NCBI RefSeq assembly: GCF_000710915.1
Contig: NZ_BAUA01000221.1
Span: forward strand, 1-32,428
Source of the DNA: Nocardia brasiliensis IFM 10847
GTDB taxonomy: Bacteria > Actinomycetota > Actinomycetes > Mycobacteriales > Mycobacteriaceae
Length of the DNA stretch: 32,428 bases
Direction of reading: 5' to 3'
The notes beneath the pieces are model-generated. The model saw nothing but the letters and a program-made list of their open reading frames with translations, was not told the origin of the DNA and did no database searches. The position numbers and the translations under genes were made by a program. Positions 1-7,640 of the stretch are shown in pieces (positions within the stretch are counted from its first letter, which is position 1; each line of letters opens with the position of its first letter).

Positions 1-3000
1 GAGAAATCAAATACCGCGCAAGACGATTCACCCGCGCGTCCAACTCGCCGTAGGTGACCTTCTCGCGGCCGCCACCGGGCAGATCAGTCACCAGCGCGAC
101 AGCGCGCGGGTCGGCCGCCACCGACGCATCGAGCAGCGAGGCCAAGGTGGCCGCCTCGTCGACCTGCTGTTCGGTGGCGTTCCACCGGGCCAGCACATCG
201 TCGCGCTCGGCCGCGTCGAGCAATTCGATATCGCCGACCGGCGTGGTCGCGTCCGCGACCACCGCGGCCAGGATCCGGGTCAGCCGCTCGGCGAAGCCCT
301 GCACCGTGGCGGCGTCGAAAAGATCGGTGGCATAGGTGAAGAAGCCGCCCATGCCCGCGGGCACACCGGACTCGTCATAGCTGTCGCCCACGATCAGATG
401 CAGATCGAACTGCGACACCGCGAGATCGGCGTCCAGCCCCTCGACGGCGAGGCCGGGCAGCTCCAGGGCGGTGCGCGCGATGTTCTGGAACGACAAGCCC
501 ACCTGGAACAGCGGATGATGCGCCGTCGAACGCGGCGGATTCAGCACCTCCACCAAACGCTCGAACGGAATATCCGCGTGCGCGAACGCCTGCAGATCGG
601 ATTCGCGCTGCCTGCCGAGCAATTCGACGAACGGCTCGTCCGATTCGAAGCGCGTCCGGAACACCACGGTGTTGACGAACATGCCGATCAGATCATCGAG
701 TTCACGCTCGCCGCGACCGGCCAGCGGCGTGCCGATGGCAACGTCCGAGGAGCCGGACAGGCGGGCGAGCAGCACCGCGAGCGCCGTGTGCACCACCATG
801 AACAACGTCGCACCATGCGCCCGGCCCAACTCCACCAAACCGGCATGAGTAGCCGCATCAATCCGCACATCGACCCGCGCACCAGCCATCGACGCAATCG
901 CCGGACGCGGTCGATCAGCAGGCAACTCCAGCCGATCCGGCAGATCCGCCAGATGCACACGCCAGAAGTCGATCTGTTGCGCCGCAATCGATTCCGCATC
1001 GGACTCAGCACCCAGCACCGCACGCTGCCACAACGCGTAATCCGCGTACTGCACCGGCAACGGAGCCCAACCCGGCGCCTCACCCGCGCTCCGCGCGGCA
1101 TAAGCGACCATCACGTCACGCACCAGCGGACCCATCGAAGAGCCGTCCGCGGCGATGTGATGCACGACGACGGCGAAGACGTAGCTGTCGGCCGTGCCGT
1201 CGATCCGGTACAGCGCGACCCGCACCGGCACCTCGTCGGTCACGTCGAACGGACGCGCGGCCAGCGCGTAGACCGCCGTGGCCACCTCGGCCTCGGTCAG
1301 CACCTGCGGCGTGACGTCCAGCACGGCACTGCTCGGCGGCAGCACCACCTGGATCGGGCCCGCGTCGGTCGCCGGGTACACGGTCCGCAGCACCTCGTGC
1401 CGCGTGACCACGTCACCCAGCGCCGCACCCAGCGCCTCGACATCCAGTGCGCCCGTCAACCGCAGCGCGAACGGCAGGTTGTAGGCGGCCGAACCGGCCG
1501 ACCCGTCATCGGACTGATCGAAACGGTTGAGGAACCACATCCGCCGCTGCGCCAGCGACAGCGGCAGTTCCGCCGGACGCTCGATGCTGCCCAGCGCGAC
1601 CCCGGGACGACCGTGCACCTGCGAATCGACCACGGCGGCAAGGCCGGCCACGGTCGGCGCCTCGAACAGCGTGCGCACCGGCACCCGGCCGCCCACCGCG
1701 GCGCCGAGCCGCGCGACGACTTGGGTGGCGATCAGCGAATTGCCGCCGAGAGCGAAGAAATCGTCATCGGCGCCGACCCTGGTCAGGCCGAGTACCTCGC
1801 CGAACACGCCCGCCACGATCTCCTCGAGCGCGGTCGAGGGCGCACGGAATTCCCGTGCGGTGAACATCGGCTCCGGCAGCGCCTTGCGGTCGAGCTTGCC
1901 GGACGGGTTCAGCGGGAACTCGTCCAGCGCGACGACCGCGGCCGGAACCATGTAGGCAGGAAGCGTTTCCGCGACGGCGGTGCGCAGTTCCTGCGGATCG
2001 ATCCGGTCGCCCGGCACCGGCACCGCGTAGGCCACCAGCTGGTCCCCCAGCGTCGACTGGCTGACCAACGCAACCGCCTGACTCACCGAAGGCTGTGCCA
2101 GCAACGCCGTTTCGATCTCACCCAACTCGATCCGCTGACCGCGGAACTTGACCTGGAAGTCGGTGCGGCCGAGGTAGTCGAGCACCATCTCGTCGTCGGT
2201 CTCCGCGCCGGCGGCCTTACGCCACAGCACCAGATCGCCGGTGCGGTACATGCGCTGTCCCGGGCCGAACGGGTTGGCCACGAACCGATCCGCGGTCAGA
2301 TCCGGCCGCCCGACGTAGCCGCGCGCCAGCTGATCCCCGGCCAGGTAGAGCTCACCGGCCACCCCCTCGGGCACCGGACGCAGCCGGGCATCGAGCACGT
2401 AGACCCGGGTGTTCCACTGCGGCAAGCCGATCGGCACCGAGCCGGTGTCCGAGCCGTCGGCGGGCCAGTAGGTCACCGACACCGCGGCCTCCGTCGGCCC
2501 ATAGAGGTTGTGCACGTCCGCATCGGTGACCGCGAACACCGCGTCGACCGTCGCAGGCGGCAGCGCCTCGCCGATCACGAAGATCTGTGCCAGCGTCGGG
2601 CACGCGCCCTTCGCGGTGTGCGCCGCGAACATCGTGAGCATCGAGGGCACGAAGTCGGTCACCGTCACCGACTGCGCGGCAATGGTTTCCGCGACGTAGG
2701 CCGGATCGCGATGGCCGTCCGGGGTCGCGACGACCAGCTTCGCGCCCACCCGCAGCGGCAGGAAAAAGCCCCACAGCGACACGTCGAACGTCGTAGCGGT
2801 CTTCTGGAAATAGACGTCGTCGTTGGTCAGCGGGTACTCGGCGAGCATCCACACAAGCTGGTTGACGATCGCCGCATGCGAGACGGCGACACCCTTGGGC
2901 CGCCCGGTCGAACCGGAGGTGAAGATGACGTAGGCGGGATTGAGCGGCAAGACGGGGCGCAGCAGTTCCGCCGCGCCGACGGGGCTGCCCGGGAATGCCG

Positions 3001-6000
3001 CGAGGTCGGCGGTGTCGAGGGTCACCGTGGCCACGCCGTCCGGCAGCGCCGCCGCATCGGCGGAAGTCGTGACCACACAGACGGGCTGGGCGGTGTCGAG
3101 GATGTGCGCGATCCGCTCGGCCGGATGATCCGGATCCAACGGCACGTACGCACCGCCGGCCGTCACGATCGCGTACATGCCGACCACGAGGTCGAGCGAA
3201 CGCCGAATCGCCAAGCCGACCAGCGACTCCGCACCCACACCCTGCGAGATCAGCAGGCGGGCGAGCTGATTGACACGCTCGTCGAACTCCCGATACGTGA
3301 GCGTGGCGTTTTCGTCGGCCACCGCGACCGCGTCCGGATGGGCGCCGACCGCGCGCCGGTAGCCGTCGAGCAGCAGTTCCGGCGTGAGCCGCTGCCGGGT
3401 CTCGTTCCACTCGAACAGAATTCGGTCACGCTCGACCAGCGACAGCAGTTCGGCGTCGCCGACCGGGCGGTCGGGGTCGGCCGTCACGGCGCGCAGCAGC
3501 CGGCGCAGCCGGGCCGCGAAGCGGGCGACGGTAGCCTCGTCGAACAGATCGGTCGCGTAGGTGAACATCGCCGACAGACCCGCGTCCGCGCCCTCGTGCG
3601 GGGTCACGGTCAGTTGCAGATCGAATTTGGCTGCCGCGCCGTCCAGTTCGAGCGCCGACGCGGACAGCCCGGGTAGTTCCAACGCGGGCTTGTCCATGTT
3701 CTGGAAGAACAGCGCCACCTGGAACAGCGGGTGATGCGCCTGCGAGCGCACCGGATCGAGCACCTCGACCAACCGCTCGAACGGCAGCTCGACATGGGAG
3801 AACGCCGCTAGATCCACCGTTTTGGCGGCGACGACCAGCTCGCGGAACGACGCGCCCGGATCGATCTCGGTGCGCAGCACGAGCATGTTGACGAACATGC
3901 CGATCAGGTCGTCCAATTCGGCTTCGCCGCGGCCCGCGACGGGGGTGCCGACGGCGATATCGGTGGTGCCGGACAGCCGGGCCAGCAGAGCGGCGAACGC
4001 CGCGTGCACCACCATGAACAGCGAGGCGCCCGTGTCCTGCGCGATCGCGTCCAGTCCGGCGCGAATCCGGGCGTCCACCTCGAACACGTGCACGCCGCCC
4101 CGCCCGGAGGCCAGCGCGGGACGCGGCCGGTCCGTGGGCAATTCGAGCCGGCCGGGCAGTCCGGCCAGCGCGCTGCGCCAGTAACGGATCTGCTCGGCCG
4201 CCACCGAGGCCGGATCGCTCTCGTCACCGAGCATGGCGCGCTGCCACAGCGCGTAATCGGCGTATTGCACCGGCAGCGGGGCCAATTCGGGCGCGTTGCC
4301 CGCGCTGCGGGCGAAGTAGGCGAAGGTGAGGTCGCGCGCCATCGGCGCCATCGAGGTGCCGTCGGCCGCGATGTGATGCACCACCACGGCGAGTACGTAA
4401 TCGTCGGCGCCGACCTCGAACAGCGCCATGCGCAGCGGCACCTCGGCCGCGACGTCGAAACCGGCCACGGCGAATTCGGTCAGCCTGTCCGGCAGGTCGG
4501 CGGACGCGATGTGGGTCACCGCCAGCTCCGGAGTCGCCTGCGCCGCAGGCAGAATCACCTGGTGGCCGGTGCCGTCCAGTGCGGGATAGACCGTGCGCAG
4601 GGTCTCGTGCCGCTCGATCAGATCGGCGAGCGCCGCACGCAGCGCCGCCACATCCAGCGCGCCGGTCAGCCGGATCGCGAACGGAATGTTGTTGGCCGCC
4701 GAAGCCGTATCGAACTGGTTCAGGAACCACATCCGCTGCTGCGCCAGCGACAACGGAATATGTTCCGGCCGTGACATTCGCGTGAGCGCGGCGCGCCCGC
4801 CTGCCCCGGCCAGCGGGGCGAGCCGCGCTGCCAGAGCCGCGACGGTCGGCGCCTCGAACACGGTCCGGGCCGGTACCCGGGCGCTGATCTGCGCGCCGAT
4901 GCGGGCCACGACCTTCGTCGCGATCAGCGAGTTGCCACCCAGCTCGAAGAAGTCGTCGTCGGCGCCGACCGGGACATCGCTGTCCAGCAGCTCGCCGAAG
5001 ATGTCTGCGACCAGCTGTTCCCACTGCCCGCTCGGCGCCCGGAACTCCTTGGTCTGTAACTGCGGTGCGGGCAGGGCGCGCCGGTCCAGCTTGCCGACCG
5101 GGGTCAGCGGGATCTCGTCGAGCACGGTGATCGCCGTCGGCACCATGTGCGCGGGCAGGCTGCGCTCGGCGAGCGCGACGAGCTCAGCGGTCTCCACCGT
5201 GGCGCCCGGAGCGGCCAGCACGTAGGACGCGAGAATCGTTGTCCCGTTCTCCAGCTGATGGCCGACGGTGACCGCGAAATCGATGCTGTCGTGCGCGGCG
5301 AGCACCGCGTCGATCTCGCCGAGTTCGATCCGGAAGCCACGCACCTTCACCTGGAAGTCGTTGCGGCCCGCGTACTCCAGCTTGCCGTCGGCCACCCAAC
5401 GGACCAGGTCGCCGGTGCGGTAGAGCCGAGTCCCGTTGGTATCGAAGGGGTTTGCCACGAAGCGGGTCGCACTGAGCGCGGGCCGCTGGTGGTAGCCGCG
5501 CGCCAATTGCGCGCCCGTGATGTACAGCTCGCCGATGACGCCGTCCGGCACCGGCGAAAGGCGCTCGTCCAGCACGTACTCGGTGATCGCGCGAATCGGC
5601 CCGCCGATCGTGACCGGCTCGTCCGGCACCAACGGCGCACTGATATTCGTCATGATCGTGGTCTCGGTGGGCCCGTACCCGTTGAAGAACTCCCGAGCCC
5701 GCCCGCTCGCCACCGGAATCACCCAACGCCGCACCAACTCCGGCGGGCAAGCCTCGCCACCGGCGACCACGACCCGCAACTCGTCCAACCCGGCAGGCTC
5801 CACCGACGCCAGCGCGGCAGGCGTGATGAACGCGTGCGTCACCCCCGTCCGTCGCAGCAGAACGGCCAGTTCCTCGCCACCGAACACCGTCGGCGCCGCG
5901 ATCACCATCGTCGCCGCACCACCCACCGCGAGGAGCAGTTCCAACACCGACGCGTCGAACGACGGCGACGCGAAATGCAATGTCCGCGAAGCACTCGTCA

Positions 6001-6628
6001 CCTGGTACCGCTCGCGCTGCTCATCACAGAAACTCGACAGACCGGCCTGCGTGACCACCACGCCCTTCGGCCTACCGGTAGATCCGGAGGTGTAGATGAC
6101 GTAAGCCGGATGTTCGGCATGCAGGCGGCCGACCCGGTCGGCGTTGGTGATCGGCTCGGTGGAATAGCGCTCGAGCGAGCGCAGGCAGGACTCGTCGTCG
6201 ATGGCCAGCCACTCGACCTGGCCGGGCAGTTGAGCGGCGGCCGCGCGCGTGGTCAGGCCGAAGACCGCACCGGAATCCTTCACCATGTGGTCGATCCGGT
6301 CGGCCGGATAGTTCGGGTCCACCGGGACGAAACCGGCGCCCGACTTGGCCACCGCCCAGACGGCGGTCACCGACTCGATCGAGCGGGGAATGCCGATGGC
6401 GACGAGATCCTCCGGCCCGATCCCGCGGTCGATGAGCAGCCGGGCCAACCGGGTCGACCGCTCGTCCAGCTCCGCGTAGCTCAGTTGCGACAGTGTCGCT
6501 GTGGCGTCCGCATAGGTCAGCGCGATGCCGTCGGGGTTCGCCTCCGCGGCGGTCGCCATCAGCTGGGGCAGCGTGATGACCCGCGGTCGTCGGGTTCTGG
6601 CGGGGCGGACACGAGTTGGGCGCGTCAT
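1..6628 (-). CDS. Nonribosomal peptide synthetase B (A-T-C-A-T-C-A..., 3' end outside window)
   Basis: This is a partial multimodular NRPS; about 2209 codons are present and no stop is reached at the left edge. From the ATG at 6628 the order is A (TSGSTG near residue 181, YGPTE near 316, GKLDR near 508), T (DDFFELGGNSL near 560), C (HHIAADG near 750), A (TSGSTG near 1240, YGPTE near 1376), T (FALGGNSL near 1630), C (HHIAADG near 1825), then the first residues of a third A domain. Aligning to GrsA pocket positions by eye gives DALFVGGIMK for the first A domain and DVWDFILVSK for the second; neither is a code I can assign with confidence. The first domain is A, not C, so the preceding C domain at the end of NRPS A probably serves this module. 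The start codon has an upstream in-frame TAA nearby and no well-placed Shine-Dalgarno; its ATG overlaps the stop of a mini-ORF (ATGA). Both C domains look like the LCL type and no epimerase is seen. Confidence 0.95.
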   Translation of the reverse strand, partial: MTRPTRVRPARTRRPRVITLPQLMATAAEANPDGIALTYADATATLSQLSYAELDERSTRLARLLIDRGIGPEDLVAIGIPRSIESVTAVWAVAKSGAGFVPVDPNYPADRIDHMVKDSGAVFGLTTRAAAAQLPGQVEWLAIDDESCLRSLERYSTEPITNADRVGRLHAEHPAYVIYTSGSTGRPKGVVVTQAGLSSFCDEQRERYQVTSASRTLHFASPSFDASVLELLLAVGGAATMVIAAPTVFGGEELAVLLRRTGVTHAFITPAALASVEPAGLDELRVVVAGGEACPPELVRRWVIPVASGRAREFFNGYGPTETTIMTNISAPLVPDEPVTIGGPIRAITEYVLDERLSPVPDGVIGELYITGAQLARGYHQRPALSATRFVANPFDTNGTRLYRTGDLVRWVADGKLEYAGRNDFQVKVRGFRIELGEIDAVLAAHDSIDFAVTVGHQLENGTTILASYVLAAPGATVETAELVALAERSLPAHMVPTAITVLDEIPLTPVGKLDRRALPAPQLQTKEFRAPSGQWEQLVADIFGELLDSDVPVGADDDFFELGGNSLIATKVVARIGAQISARVPARTVFEAPTVAALAARLAPLAGAGGRAALTRMSRPEHIPLSLAQQRMWFLNQFDTASAANNIPFAIRLTGALDVAALRAALADLIERHETLRTVYPALDGTGHQVILPAAQATPELAVTHIASADLPDRLTEFAVAGFDVAAEVPLRMALFEVGADDYVLAVVVHHIAADGTSMAPMARDLTFAYFARSAGNAPELAPLPVQYADYALWQRAMLGDESDPASVAAEQIRYWRSALAGLPGRLELPTDRPRPALASGRGGVHVFEVDARIRAGLDAIAQDTGASLFMVVHAAFAALLARLSGTTDIAVGTPVAGRGEAELDDLIGMFVNMLVLRTEIDPGASFRELVVAAKTVDLAAFSHVELPFERLVEVLDPVRSQAHHPLFQVALFFQNMDKPALELPGLSASALELDGAAAKFDLQLTVTPHEGADAGLSAMFTYATDLFDEATVARFAARLRRLLRAVTADPDRPVGDAELLSLVERDRILFEWNETRQRLTPELLLDGYRRAVGAHPDAVAVADENATLTYREFDERVNQLARLLISQGVGAESLVGLAIRRSLDLVVGMYAIVTAGGAYVPLDPDHPAERIAHILDTAQPVCVVTTSADAAALPDGVATVTLDTADLAAFPGSPVGAAELLRPVLPLNPAYVIFTSGSTGRPKGVAVSHAAIVNQLVWMLAEYPLTNDDVYFQKTATTFDVSLWGFFLPLRVGAKLVVATPDGHRDPAYVAETIAAQSVTVTDFVPSMLTMFAAHTAKGACPTLAQIFVIGEALPPATVDAVFAVTDADVHNLYGPTEAAVSVTYWPADGSDTGSVPIGLPQWNTRVYVLDARLRPVPEGVAGELYLAGDQLARGYVGRPDLTADRFVANPFGPGQRMYRTGDLVLWRKAAGAETDDEMVLDYLGRTDFQVKFRGQRIELGEIETALLAQPSVSQAVALVSQSTLGDQLVAYAVPVPGDRIDPQELRTAVAETLPAYMVPAAVVALDEFPLNPSGKLDRKALPEPMFTAREFRAPSTALEEIVAGVFGEVLGLTRVGADDDFFALGGNSLIATQVVARLGAAVGGRVPVRTLFEAPTVAGLAAVVDSQVHGRPGVALGSIERPAELPLSLAQRRMWFLNRFDQSDDGSAGSAAYNLPFALRLTGALDVEALGAALGDVVTRHEVLRTVYPATDAGPIQVVLPPSSAVLDVTPQVLTEAEVATAVYALAARPFDVTDEVPVRVALYRIDGTADSYVFAVVVHHIAADGSSMGPLVRDVMVAYAARSAGEAPGWAPLPVQYADYALWQRAVLGAESDAESIAAQQIDFWRVHLADLPDRLELPADRPRPAIASMAGARVDVRIDAATHAGLVELGRAHGATLFMVVHTALAVLLARLSGSSDVAIGTPLAGRGERELDDLIGMFVNTVVFRTRFESDEPFVELLGRQRESDLQAFAHADIPFERLVEVLNPPRSTAHHPLFQVGLSFQNIARTALELPGLAVEGLDADLAVSQFDLHLIVGDSYDESGVPAGMGGFFTYATDLFDAATVQGFAERLTRILAAVVADATTPVGDIELLDAAERDDVLARWNATEQQVDEAATLASLLDASVAADPRAVALVTDLPGGGREKVTYGELDARVNRLARYLIS

Positions 6629-6714
6629 GCTCGCACCAACAGGAGTGCCTCTTTACCCTTGACGTCCCCCACTACGCGAACCATGAAACTCTGCTCATCC
6701 TGCCTGTCGAACAT
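6625..6714 (-). CDS. Possible 29-residue mini-ORF coupled to NRPS B
   Basis: A short ORF starts at ATG 6714, and its TGA (6627-6625) overlaps the ATG of NRPS B as ATGA, the layout used for translational coupling. The peptide begins MFDRQDEQSFMVRV, which faintly recalls the start of MbtH-family proteins (FD...SF.V.V), but it then diverges and stops, lacking the conserved Trp residues of that family. No good ribosome binding site precedes it, and third-position GC is lower than in the NRPS genes. It may be a coupling leader, an MbtH remnant, or chance. A longer in-frame version starting at 6864 would overlap the end of NRPS A and is less likely. Confidence 0.25.
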   Translation of the reverse strand: MFDRQDEQSFMVRVVGDVKGKEALLLVRA

Positions 6715-6730
6715 GTGAAACCACACCACC

Positions 6731-6758
6731 ATCGGGTGTCGGCGTCGGACAACCCGAT
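6731..6758 (-). promoter_or_regulatory. Stable hairpin in the spacer between NRPS A and NRPS B
   Basis: The 7-nt arms ATCGGGT (6731-6737) and ACCCGAT (6752-6758) are perfectly complementary, with a further GTC/GAC pairing inside the 14-nt loop region. It lies in the 184-bp spacer after the NRPS A stop. Two smaller inverted repeats lie closer to that stop: TGAC-CATA-GTCA (6764-6775) and TGGGG-CTTGCA-CCCCA (6783-6798). Read on the minus strand the latter is followed by six A, not T, so it is not a canonical intrinsic terminator. A role in attenuation or mRNA processing is only inferred. Confidence 0.4.
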
Positions 6759-6812
6759 CTGAGTGACCATAGTCATGTTTTTTGGGGCTTGCACCCCATA
6801 CCCGTCGGTCTG

Positions 6813-7640
6813 CTACCCGACATTCAGAAGCTCGCCGAGGGTGACCACGGTCACCTGCGACCATGCACCACCCGGAATCGGTCCGTCGGCGACCACCACG
6901 GCCCGCAGATCTTCCAGGGCCGCCGGGTCAAGGGTATCGAGGCCCGCGGAGTCGGTCAGCAGGTGGCTGACCCACTCGTCCGCGAGCGCCTCGGTCGGCT
7001 CCGCACCGGCCGGGGTGAGCACGATCGCAGCCCCGGACGACCCGGCGGCCACCGCCTCGAGTACCGCGAGCTCGGCGGGCCCGCCGAGTCGGCAGGTTCG
7101 GGACTCGAAGGTCAGGTCGGTGCGGGTGCGCAACCGGTCCACCGCCGCGGCCAGCTCGTCGTAGCCGACGGTACGGGCCCCGACGAAGGCCGGGTCCGTG
7201 CCACGCAGCACCCTGGTGCGGTGCGCGTAGGTCACCGGCCGCGGTGATTCGGCTGCGATCTGCGCGGCCACCGCGCGATCGCTCAGTACGAGCCAATCGA
7301 TCTCGCCCGACTCGTGCACCCGGGCGTCGGTGAGGCCCACCTTGACGACCAGCTGCGCCGGCATCGGGTCGTCGACCGAGGACACCGGGACGACCGCGGC
7401 GCCGGCCTTGAGCACGGCCCACGTCGCGACGACGGCGTCCACGCCGCGGTCGAGCCGAACCGCGACACCGTCGCCGGGGCCGCAGCCGCGTGCGGCCAGC
7501 ACCCGGGCCAGGCGCGAGGACCGCGCGTCGAGTTCTTCGTAGGAGACCGCGTCCTCGCCGGAAACCAGCGCGGGACCGTCCGGATCGTCCTCCACCACCG
7601 CGGTCAGCGCCTGGGTCAGCGCAGTGCCGGTGGTGGTCGG
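6813..7640 (-). other. Ghost (catalytically degenerate) A half-domain at the C-terminus of NRPS A
   Basis: After C3 the protein continues for roughly 270 residues that still resemble the large subdomain of an A domain. They include SYEELDARSSRLARVLA, an A2-like LKAGAAVVPV, and VSHLLTDSAGLDTLDP...LRAVVVA, which lines up with VTHMLITPGALESVDP...LRVVVVA of A1. The ATP-binding TSGSTG loop, YGPTE, the A7/A8 hinge and the A10 lysine are all absent, and the protein stops without a T domain. The frame is open and codon use is normal, so this is a retained segment rather than obvious junk. Catalysis is therefore not expected; a structural or docking role is inference. Confidence 0.8.

Noticed and set aside
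6783..6798. Intrinsic terminator after NRPS A
   Set aside because: On the coding (minus) strand the stem is followed by A, not T, and the T-run lies on the wrong side.
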